Assembly (NCBI GenBank): GCA_964513415.1
Contig: CAZEMX010000041.1
Span: 1 to 13,804, forward strand
DNA from: Methanomethylicus sp964513415
GTDB taxonomy: Archaea > Thermoproteota > Methanomethylicia > Methanomethylicales > Methanomethylicaceae
Direction: 5' to 3'
Length of the DNA stretch: 13,804 bases
Part shown: piece by piece, positions 5,013-10,036 of the stretch
Layout of the letters: every line of letters begins with the position of its first letter
Position numbering within the stretch: position 1 is the first letter of the stretch
The notes under the pieces: generated by a model
The model's database searches: none
What the model saw: only the letters and a program-made list of their open reading frames with translations
What the model was told of the DNA's origin: nothing
Program-made: the position numbers and the translations under genes

Positions 5013-5151
5013 GTGCCGGAAGCATTACCAGACTGGCGGTGTAGGAATTGGCCGCCAGTATCGATGCGCCAAGTGCCACGCCGAACGACTGGCCGCGATG
5101 TTGACTGGTCAAGCAAAGGTAAAGCCGAAGCATGAAGCTAACGCTCGATAA
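4999..5151 (+). CDS. Mini zinc-ribbon protein
   Basis: A 50-residue protein, essentially one treble-clef/zinc ribbon: CGKC at residues 3-6 and CAKC at 23-26, followed by a basic helix and a Lys-rich tail. It probably binds one zinc ion and nucleic acid. The frame is open upstream, but the ATG at 4999 has GAGG six bases before it and begins exactly at the zinc ribbon, so the shorter start is preferred. It overlaps both neighbours (14 and 20 bases), showing tight packing. Confidence 0.65.
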   Translation: MFCGKCRKHYQTGGVGIGRQYRCAKCHAERLAAMLTGQAKVKPKHEANAR

Positions 5152-5605
5152 CCTGCACCACTACGCCACAGAGGAGGGCGACTGCCTGCTGTGGAACCTC
5201 GGCTGCAACGGCGACGGCAACCCGATTGCTCGTGTTGACTGCAAGTGCGTCAAGGTGCGGCGCTACGTCTTCGAGACTCTTCTCGGAAAGCCTGTCCACA
5301 AAAACAAGCGCGTCACCACCAAGTGCTGCAACCCGCTGTGCATCTCTCCGAAATGCCTGCGGGCGATGACCTACGGGGAGATCAACCGCAAGACCATCAA
5401 GGCAGGGCGCCGGATCGTAGATAGCGAGTCGATGCGCCGCGCCGTTATCAAGTCGGGACAGGCCAAGCTGCACGAACACGTTCAAGCCATCCGCCTTAGC
5501 GATGAGCCATCGCGGGTTCTGGCGCAGCGCTACGGGGTGAACCCGTCAACTATCCAAGACGTTCGTTTTGGCCGGACATGGGGGAGTGATTCATGGGTCC
5601 GCTGA
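5132..5605 (+). CDS. Degenerate HNH-type protein with C-terminal helix-turn-helix
   Basis: A 157-residue protein. Residues 15-80 follow the layout of phage HNH homing-type nucleases ('CLLW..GCNGDGNP', 'RRYVFETLLGKPV', 'CCNPLCISPKCL'). The usual catalytic His before the first zinc Cys is Thr63, the final His is Cys75, and the 'HR' pair is Arg43-Arg44. Nuclease activity is therefore doubtful, although C65, C70 and C75 may still bind zinc. Residues 117-150 (VQAIRLSDEPSRVLAQRYGV...) form a resolvase-like HTH ending in 'FGRTW', common in HNH and intron-encoded proteins. It may act as a DNA-binding protein rather than a cutter. Weak ribosome binding site, probably coupled to the gene before it. Confidence 0.7.
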   Translation: MKLTLDNLHHYATEEGDCLLWNLGCNGDGNPIARVDCKCVKVRRYVFETLLGKPVHKNKRVTTKCCNPLCISPKCLRAMTYGEINRKTIKAGRRIVDSESMRRAVIKSGQAKLHEHVQAIRLSDEPSRVLAQRYGVNPSTIQDVRFGRTWGSDSWVR

Positions 5606-5934
5606 GCCTTCCGACATGGATAGATCCCGAGGCATGGGCCGGCTTCGTCGAGATGCGCAGGAGCATGCGCAAGGTGCCATTCACTGACAGGGCGGCTCAG
5701 ATGATCGTGGTGGAGCTTCAGCGCATCAAGGACGCAGGACACTGCCCTAACGCGGCGCTGGATCAGTCAACGCTCATGGGCTGGCGATCAGTGTGGCCTG
5801 CAAAGGAGAAGTACATCGAGCGCGCTCCGACAGCGGGAAAGAACGAGTGGCTTCAGGAGCACGACAAGCGAGAGTTCACCGCGCCACCTCATGAGTTGAA
5901 GGAACTGGCTAAGAAACTGAGGCGCGTGGCATGA
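5593..5934 (+). CDS. Phage replication-protein-type domain (O/DnaT-like C-terminal region)
   Basis: A 113-residue protein. It has the pattern 'LPTWIDPEAWAGFVEMRRSM' near the N-terminus, a long middle helix, and 'STLMGWRSVWPAK' around 59-71. This matches the small C-terminal domain found at the end of many phage replication-initiation proteins, which contacts the helicase or loader. Here it stands alone without the DNA-binding half. A clear GGGGGAG ribosome binding site precedes the ATG at 5593, which lies inside the end of the HNH-like gene (13-base overlap). No helicase or primase is visible in the window, so its partner is elsewhere or a host protein. Confidence 0.6.
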   Translation: MGPLSLPTWIDPEAWAGFVEMRRSMRKVPFTDRAAQMIVVELQRIKDAGHCPNAALDQSTLMGWRSVWPAKEKYIERAPTAGKNEWLQEHDKREFTAPPHELKELAKKLRRVA

Positions 5935-6110
5935 GCAGCGACGACATCAAACGCCCCAAGGACACCGCTTTCCGCTACGCAGGAGAAGGTCTTCCTATCT
6001 GGCCGCTTTGCTTCTTTTTCCACCAGCGCAAAGAGCGCAGCGGCGGGAAGATGCGTGGGCCTCTGCGCAACCTGTTTTCGTGTAAGGCATGCGAGGAGAA
6101 GCGCAAATGA
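5931..6110 (+). CDS. 59-residue basic protein with possible zinc knuckle
   Basis: A short gene between two ATGA overlaps: it starts on the stop of the previous gene and stops on the start of the next. The product is strongly basic, with a hydrophobic centre (PIWPLCFFFHQ) and Cys27/His31 plus Cys51-x2-Cys54, which could bind zinc. No family is recognised. Overlap at both ends is the main evidence that it is real. Confidence 0.6.
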   Translation: MSSDDIKRPKDTAFRYAGEGLPIWPLCFFFHQRKERSGGKMRGPLRNLFSCKACEEKRK

Positions 6111-6355
6111 GCGTAGGGCGCGGCATCAAGCACTCTGCGCAGGTTCCCATCGTGGCGTTCTTCGCTGCCAATCCTGACGAGGAGATGTCTGCACCAGATG
6201 TCACCATCAAGTTCGGGTTCAGCGACCGACGCACAGCTTATGAAGCGCTCAAGTGCCTGACACGAGACGGCTACTTGAAGCCGACCATCAAGACGCATCC
6301 GCGACTATGGCGAGCCGGGCCAAAGTTGCTTGAACTCATCGGCAAGGAGGAATGA
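6107..6355 (+). CDS. Small winged-helix-like protein
   Basis: An 82-residue protein. Residues 13-62 read as a winged helix: helix 1 (VPIVAFFAANPDEEM), 'SAPDVTIKFGFSDRRTAYEALKCL' as the helix-turn-helix, then 'TRDGYLKP' as the start of the wing. It is probably a DNA-binding regulator or replication accessory. The start at 6107 has GAGGAG nine bases upstream and an ATGA overlap with the previous gene; an earlier ATG at 6089 lacks such support. No cofactor or oligomerisation domain is visible. Confidence 0.65.
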   Translation: MSVGRGIKHSAQVPIVAFFAANPDEEMSAPDVTIKFGFSDRRTAYEALKCLTRDGYLKPTIKTHPRLWRAGPKLLELIGKEE

Positions 6356-6609
6356 TGGCTTACGAGACGCGAGACAACAGCGGGCGGCTCTTCAAGAACG
6401 AAGACAAGAAGAGCGACAAGCACCCGGACTATTCCGGCGATGCGCTCATTGACGGGCAGGCCTATTTCATGGACGCATGGCTGAAGACCGCCGAGAGCGG
6501 GCGGCGCTGGATGAGCTTCAGCTTCAAGCCGAAGCAGCAGAAGCAGCAATCGGCGCCGCAAAAGCAGCAAAGACGTTCACGCGACGAAGACGATTCGATC
6601 CCCTTATAG
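6355..6609 (+). CDS. Small SSB-like phage protein with acidic C-terminal tip
   Basis: An 84-residue protein. The N-terminal 57 residues follow a common small phage family ('YETRDNSGRLFKN ... HPDYSGDALIDGQAYFMDAWLK ... GRRWMSFSFKPK') that appears to be a compact beta-sheet domain, similar in style to DUF736-type proteins. A Gln/Lys/Arg-rich linker follows, then the last eight residues DEDDSIPL, which resemble the acidic DDDIPF tip of bacterial SSB. It may bind single-stranded DNA or recruit SSB-binding host enzymes. ATG 6355 is preferred over ATG 6352 because AAGGAGG ends only one base before the latter. It overlaps the winged-helix gene by one base. Confidence 0.65.
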   Translation: MAYETRDNSGRLFKNEDKKSDKHPDYSGDALIDGQAYFMDAWLKTAESGRRWMSFSFKPKQQKQQSAPQKQQRRSRDEDDSIPL

Positions 6610-6622
6610 ACGGGAGCCAACC

Positions 6623-6793
6623 ATGCGCGACGAAATGCAAGAAGCCGGCCTAGGCGTTGACTACATCCCGACAGAGCCAGGGTCGCTGGAAGAGGACCTC
6701 CACAACGTGGAGGCAATGGGAAGCTGGATCGTCTACGCGGTGTGCTGCGGCATCTTTGCTTTCGTCTTCGGTACTGCGCTGGGGTGGTGGTGA
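6623..6793 (+). CDS. 56-residue single-pass membrane protein
   Basis: An acidic N-terminal segment (about residues 1-32) is followed by one hydrophobic helix at about 34-54 ending in GWW at the C-terminus. GGGAG stands six bases before the ATG at 6623. It is probably an inner-membrane protein with its N-terminus in the cytoplasm, by the lack of a signal sequence. No family is recognised. Its stop is shared with the GTG start of the nuclease gene (GTGA). Confidence 0.65.
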   Translation: MRDEMQEAGLGVDYIPTEPGSLEEDLHNVEAMGSWIVYAVCCGIFAFVFGTALGWW

Positions 6794-7077
6794 GGCGCGC
6801 AGCCCGCGTAGACGCCAATCACGGGGAAATCGTGCAAGCACTCAGGGCGCACGGGGCCTACGTTCAAGACTCTTCCCGCATGGGTGGAGGGTTCCCGGAT
6901 TTGGTGTGCGGATACGCCGGGAAAACCGTGCTGATCGAGGTGAAACGGCCCGGCGGCTCCATTGAGAAGAAGCTCACCGAGCATCAACGCGAGTGGATCA
7001 GCCGGTGGTGCGGTGGCAAGGTGTGGCTTGTATCGACGCCTGAGGAGGCGATACAGGCTCTGGAGGAATCTGTGTGA
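6790..7077 (+). CDS. VRR-NUC domain nuclease
   Basis: A 95-residue stand-alone VRR-NUC protein of the PD-(D/E)xK nuclease superfamily. The core is 'GAYVQDSSRMGGGFPDLVCG' (22-41, with D37), 'LIEVKRP' (48-54, with E50 and K52) and the following helix 'LTEHQREW' (62-69, with Q66). Phage VRR-NUC proteins are proposed to resolve or trim branched DNA before packaging. Three GTG codons in a row are possible starts; the third (6790) gives a typical GTGA overlap and suitable distance from GGGG. All expected catalytic residues are present. Confidence 0.85.
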   Translation: MRRAARVDANHGEIVQALRAHGAYVQDSSRMGGGFPDLVCGYAGKTVLIEVKRPGGSIEKKLTEHQREWISRWCGGKVWLVSTPEEAIQALEESV

Positions 7078-7307
7078 ACGCCTCCGAAGTAGTCCACGCC
7101 ATCCAGCACTACTGCCCAGAAGCAAAAGACAGCTCATGGGAAGAACACAGAGGCATGGGCTACTTCAAGACCACGTTACACGGTAGCCGCCGAGTTATCA
7201 CCGTAGACCTGAGCGGCTGGAACTACATGCTAGGAGTAGCCATCCCCGGAGACGAGAATAGCTTCGGTGAGGTGTTGGCGGAAATCATCCGTGGCTTGCA
7301 GTCGTGA
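7074..7307 (+). CDS. Hypothetical 77-residue phage protein
   Basis: GTG start overlapping the nuclease stop (GTGA), with GGAGGA at ribosome-binding distance. The product is mixed alpha/beta, with several Trp and Tyr residues and a 'VITVDLSGWNYMLGVAIPG' beta-rich centre. No family is recognised. The tight overlap and strong ribosome binding site support it as a real gene co-expressed with the nuclease. Confidence 0.65.
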   Translation: MNASEVVHAIQHYCPEAKDSSWEEHRGMGYFKTTLHGSRRVITVDLSGWNYMLGVAIPGDENSFGEVLAEIIRGLQS

Positions 7308-7518
7308 ATGCATCACCTGCTGCCATGGCCTTCTGCGTGACGCCAAAGACCCAAAGCGAGACAGGAGCCTTCGGAAAATGGCAAAGCAAGGCTATGTGAA
7401 CTGCGGGCTAAGCAAGTGGCGGGCAACGTTCCATCCATTCGGATGGGTGTGCGACAGATACAGCCAGGCGGATGACGAGGTTGTCATGGCGCGGCTGGAG
7501 TGGAGGGCTAAGGCTTGA
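7291..7518 (+). CDS. Small cysteine-rich zinc-binding-type protein
   Basis: About 75 residues. It has CITCC (Cys7, Cys10, Cys11), then 'MAKQGYVNCGL' (Cys38), 'FGWVCDRY' (Cys54) and a closing 'ADDEVVMARLEWR'. This order is typical of small zinc-binding phage proteins located near the late regulator. The start is uncertain: GTG 7291 or GTG 7267 would both serve, and neither has a strong ribosome binding site, so it overlaps the preceding gene by 17 or 41 bases. Its stop overlaps the TTG start of the late regulator (TTGA). Function unknown. Confidence 0.55.
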   Translation: MACSRECITCCHGLLRDAKDPKRDRSLRKMAKQGYVNCGLSKWRATFHPFGWVCDRYSQADDEVVMARLEWRAKA

Positions 7519-7892
7519 GCAGATACGTGGACTTCAACGCGGTGGACCCAAAGCACCAGACCATGGATGCACGACTCCGAAACTGGAGCATCTGGGCCAA
7601 TGGGCGCGACGGACTCGGCTTTGCTCCCTGCGCCCCGATGTTCCGCATGTATCGGAGTACAGAGCAATGGGAAGACTCGGCAAACAAAGCGCCCGCAGTT
7701 GACCCACTAGATGCCCAGCGTGTGCAGAAAGGTGTTTCGGCTCTGCCAGAGAAGCACCGCATTGCAATCTCGTGGAACTACATGAGCAGATCGCACCCCA
7801 GGAAGGCAGCAAAGGCGCTGGGAGAGTCGCTGGAAGGGATGAAGCATCTGATTGATGCAGGACGGCAGATGTTGTGCAACAGGGGCGTTTAA
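7515..7892 (+). CDS. Late regulator, antitermination Q-like / sigma-region-4-like protein
   Basis: A 125-residue protein. Residues 1-60 carry 'YVDFNAVDPKHQTMDARLRNWSIWANG'; residues 66-90 include 'DAQRVQKGVSALPEKHRIAI'. The end, 'SHPRKAAKALGESLEGMKHLIDAGRQML' (93-120), is helix-turn-helix-like in the style of sigma70 region 4. Proteins of this layout occur immediately before the terminase genes and are often labelled antitermination or late activators. A TTG start overlaps the previous stop (TTGA) with AAGG just before it; the conserved N-terminus begins directly after this codon. It is followed within about 100 bases by a promoter and structured leader, which suggests control of the late genes. 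Confidence 0.65.
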   Translation: MSRYVDFNAVDPKHQTMDARLRNWSIWANGRDGLGFAPCAPMFRMYRSTEQWEDSANKAPAVDPLDAQRVQKGVSALPEKHRIAISWNYMSRSHPRKAAKALGESLEGMKHLIDAGRQMLCNRGV

Positions 7893-7972
7893 TGCCGAAA
7901 CCGAAGGTTGAACAGGTCGACTTGGAAGCGGTGAAGCGCGTATTGGTCGGAGAAGAAAAAGTTGCACTTTGA
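7892..7972 (+). CDS. Possible 26-residue peptide
   Basis: The ATG at 7892 shares a base with the TAA stop of the late regulator (TAATG), and AGGGG lies about ten bases upstream. The product is a short charged Lys/Glu/Val-rich peptide ending VGEEKVAL. Nothing identifies it. It may be a real small protein, the remnant of a longer one, or chance. The late promoter candidate begins just after its stop. Confidence 0.3.
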   Translation: MPKPKVEQVDLEAVKRVLVGEEKVAL

Positions 7973-7974
7973 TC

Positions 7975-8003
7975 TTCCAATTCGGAATTGAATGTGTTAG
8001 TCT
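7975..8003 (+). promoter_or_regulatory. Candidate late promoter (extended -10) with palindrome
   Basis: An extended -10, TGTTAGTCT (7995-8003, TGN plus TAGTCT), lies 17 bases after a poor -35 (TTCCAA, 7975-7980). The perfect 13-base palindrome CAATTCGGAATTG (7978-7990) occupies the end of the -35 box and the spacer and could be a regulator site. A weak -35 with an extended -10 is typical of activator-dependent phage late promoters. The start would be near 8010. Confidence 0.4.
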
Positions 8004-8004
8004 C

Positions 8005-8128
8005 CGCGCAACCCGATGCGCGAAGGCATAAGATCGAGGCCATCCACTCGGAGGGCTAGGTGCCAGTCAGCGGAACGCTGCTCCGGGATGGATGCAGCAG
8101 TTTCGGCCCGGCGTCGCTGACACCCTCC
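8005..8128 (+). ncRNA. Structured leader upstream of the terminase genes
   Basis: The first hairpin, CGCGCA-ACCCGA-TGCGCG (8005-8022), would lie at the predicted 5' end. From 8050 to 8128 the arms can form a long structure: GGAGGG (8050-8055) with CCCTCC (8123-8128), TCAGCG (8067-8072) with CGCTGA (8115-8120), and CCGGG (8083-8087) with CCCGG (8107-8111). The same TCAGCG segment can instead form a local hairpin CAGCG-GAA-CGCTG (8068-8080), which excludes the long one. The long form is followed by TTTCGTC, a weak terminator-like tail. Alternative folds ahead of late genes suggest an antitermination or attenuation site, but no known class is recognised. Confidence 0.4.
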
Positions 8129-8149
8129 TTTCGTCTCCTCCCACGAAAT

Positions 8150-8235
8150 CAGCGATCGCTGGGCCACCCCTCAGCCCGAACCCACAACACGTAGAGCGTT
8201 CGCCGATCTAGACGGCGGGGTAGACGTTGCGCTCT
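8150..8235. other. Palindrome-rich non-coding DNA before the small terminase gene
   Basis: Contains a perfect 12-base palindrome CAGCGATCGCTG (8150-8161), GGGC/GCCC arms (8161-8176), and a nested inverted repeat: AGAGCG (8193-8198) with CGCTCT (8230-8235), enclosing CGCCG-ATCTAGA-CGGCG (8201-8217). No convincing gene is present. Lambda-like cos sites and some pac sites lie just upstream of the small terminase gene, so a packaging site is one possibility. Transcript structure is another. Confidence 0.35.
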
Positions 8236-8242
8236 CGGGCAG

Positions 8243-8251
8243 TTATCCACA
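8243..8251 (+). promoter_or_regulatory. DnaA box (single, perfect consensus)
   Basis: TTATCCACA matches the high-affinity DnaA 9-mer exactly. Only one copy is seen in the window, and there is no adjacent AT-rich unwinding element, so an origin is not claimed. It may be chance, or a host DnaA contact point 27 bases before the small terminase gene. Confidence 0.35.
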
Positions 8252-8277
8252 GACCACACCCGTAAGGGGAGTCGCCA

Positions 8278-8523
8278 ATGGCCGCACGGCTCAACAAACT
8301 CCATCAGGAAGACATCCGCAAGAAGATTCAGGCCACTCAGCTCATAAATGTGCTGCAAAAACATGCACTTACGGGCGATGGTGACTTGTCGATGACGCGG
8401 ATGAAAGCCATCGAGATTCTGTTGCGCAAGAGCGTTGCGGACCTGAGTGCCGTGACCGTCTCGGGGGATAGCGAGAACCCGCTCCAGACTGTGCATCGCA
8501 TCGAGCTAACCGCTCTGAAGTGA
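8278..8523 (+). CDS. Putative terminase small subunit
   Basis: An 81-residue protein starting MAARLNKLHQEDIRKKIQAT, mainly helical, with 'TRMKAIEILLRKSVADLSAV' in its second half. It is called mainly from position: it directly precedes the large terminase and overlaps it as GTGA. Its length and helical composition suit a small DNA-recognition subunit, though it is shorter than most and a classical N-terminal HTH is not clear. AAGGGGAG stands seven bases before the ATG. It could instead be a small accessory protein, with the true small subunit elsewhere. Confidence 0.6.
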   Translation: MAARLNKLHQEDIRKKIQATQLINVLQKHALTGDGDLSMTRMKAIEILLRKSVADLSAVTVSGDSENPLQTVHRIELTALK

Positions 8524-9833
8524 CCACAGTCCAAATCCAGCTTCCCCCGAAGCTGATCCCTGTCTTTGAAGGAAAGGCAGACGTAAGAGGCGCATACGGT
8601 GGGCGTGGGTCGGGTAAGACTCGCTCATTCGCAAAGATGGCTGCGGTACGTGGGTACATCCACGGCATGGCTGGAGACAGGGGAATCATCCTCTGCGCTC
8701 GCCAGTTCATGAACAGCCTGGACGACTCATCCCTTGAAGAGTGCAAACGCGCCATCGAGGAAGAGCCGTTCCTTGCCAGCTACTACGAGATAGGCGACCG
8801 CTACATCAAAAGCAAGGATGGGCGGATCGCGTTCAGCTTCTCGGGCCTTGATCGGAACATCATGTCCATCAAGTCCAAGGGGCGGATTCTCCTGCTGTGG
8901 GTAGACGAGGCCGAGCCCGTCACCGCTGACGCATGGGACATCGTAGAGCCTACGCTGCGTGAAGAGGGCGGCGACTGGAACGCGGAACTGTGGGTAACGT
9001 GGAACCCGCGCAACAAGCACGCAGCGGTTGAAAGCCGGTTCAGGCAGAGCACAGACCCGATGGTCAAGTGCGTGGAACTGAACTGGAAGGACAACCCAGC
9101 CTTCCCCGACAAGCTGGAGCGACAGAGACAGCGCGATTTCAAGGCCAGGCCCGATCAGTACGCCCACATCTGGGAAGGCGACTTCCAGAGCATCGTGGAT
9201 GGCGCTTACTACGCCGCGAGCCTGAACAAAGCCAAGGCAGACGGCCGGATCGGCAGGGTGTCTCCAGACCCGCTCATGACCTATCGTCTGTTCTGCGACA
9301 TTGGCGGTACGGGTGCAAAGGCTGATGCCTTCGCCATGTGGGTGTCTCAGTTCGTAGGCAGAGAAGTCCGCGTGCTGGACTACTACGAAGCCGTAGGACA
9401 GCCGCTAGACGCTCACTTGGCCTGGTGCCGTGAGCGTGGCTACACCAAGGACAGGGCACAGTTCTGGCTGCCCCATGACGGCGCCACTCAAGACAAGGTG
9501 TATGCCGTCAGCTACGAGTCAGCGCTCAAGCAGGCTGGCTACAAGGTCACAGTGGTCCCGAACCAAGGCAAAGGCGCAGCAAAGGCCCGCATCGAGGCAG
9601 GGCGGCGCCTGTTCCCGTCCATGTGGTTCAACGAAGACACCACCAGTGCTGGCCGGGATGCTCTTGGCTGGTATCACGAAAAGAAAGACCCGGAGCGAAA
9701 CGTCGGCCTCGGCCCTGAGCACGACTGGGCCAGCCACGGAGCGGACGCATTTGGCCTGATGGCGGTTGCCTACGAAGAGCCGAACAGCAAGAAGTTCGCC
9801 CCGATCAAGTATCCAGACATGGGGATCGTATGA
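8520..9833 (+). CDS. terL: Terminase large subunit (DNA-packaging ATPase/nuclease)
   Basis: A 437-residue packaging motor of the PBSX/Terminase_3-6 style. The ATPase domain has Walker A GGRGSGKT (27-34), Walker B ILLLWVDEAE (123-132, D129 and E130) and the coupling motif LWVTWNP (157-163). The C-terminal RNase H-like nuclease has acidic residues at FCDIGG (D260), LPHDGAT (D320) and HDWASHGADAFG (401-412, D409), the metal-binding triad that cuts concatemers. All motifs are intact and the length is normal. It docks on the portal at the capsid vertex. GTG start at 8520 overlapping the small-subunit stop (GTGA). Its own stop overlaps the coiled-coil gene (ATGA). Confidence 0.95.
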   Translation: MTTVQIQLPPKLIPVFEGKADVRGAYGGRGSGKTRSFAKMAAVRGYIHGMAGDRGIILCARQFMNSLDDSSLEECKRAIEEEPFLASYYEIGDRYIKSKDGRIAFSFSGLDRNIMSIKSKGRILLLWVDEAEPVTADAWDIVEPTLREEGGDWNAELWVTWNPRNKHAAVESRFRQSTDPMVKCVELNWKDNPAFPDKLERQRQRDFKARPDQYAHIWEGDFQSIVDGAYYAASLNKAKADGRIGRVSPDPLMTYRLFCDIGGTGAKADAFAMWVSQFVGREVRVLDYYEAVGQPLDAHLAWCRERGYTKDRAQFWLPHDGATQDKVYAVSYESALKQAGYKVTVVPNQGKGAAKARIEAGRRLFPSMWFNEDTTSAGRDALGWYHEKKDPERNVGLGPEHDWASHGADAFGLMAVAYEEPNSKKFAPIKYPDMGIV

Positions 9834-10036
9834 GCGCAATCACGCGAGCGATTCAGCACGCTCAGATGGTCAAGGACATCGAAGACCTGAAGCGCCTGCT
9901 TGAAATGAGCAGCAGCTCACTGCTTCGCCAAGCCGCACTGATTGACAAGCTGACAGACCGAGTGATTGCACTAGAGCAGAAACGCGGACCCGGAAGACCC
10001 AAGAATGAAGACCGAAAGCCTGTTGGCAGCGATTGA
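9830..10036 (+). CDS. Coiled-coil protein with AT-hook-like motif
   Basis: A 68-residue protein: a heptad-type helix from about 8 to 50 (leucines and isoleucines spaced three to four apart), then a basic tail with 'KRGPGRPKNE', whose GRP core flanked by basic residues resembles an AT-hook. It overlaps the terminase stop by four bases and the portal start by 32 bases. Small proteins of this type between terminase and portal are known in several podoviruses, with no established role. Oligomeric DNA binding in packaging or capsid assembly is plausible. Confidence 0.65.
   Translation: MSAITRAIQHAQMVKDIEDLKRLLEMSSSSLLRQAALIDKLTDRVIALEQKRGPGRPKNEDRKPVGSD

Noticed and set aside
7304..7399. A 31-codon GTG-start frame overlapping the small cysteine-rich gene
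   Set aside because: The overlapping frame carries conserved Cys spacing and joins to the regulator gene by TTGA. This short frame has no such support.
8060..8194. A 44-codon frame with a GTG start four bases after GGAGGG in the terminase leader
   Set aside because: The product is Ser/Arg/Pro-rich and unrecognised, and the GGAGGG is better explained as one arm of an inverted repeat. A leader peptide cannot be fully excluded.
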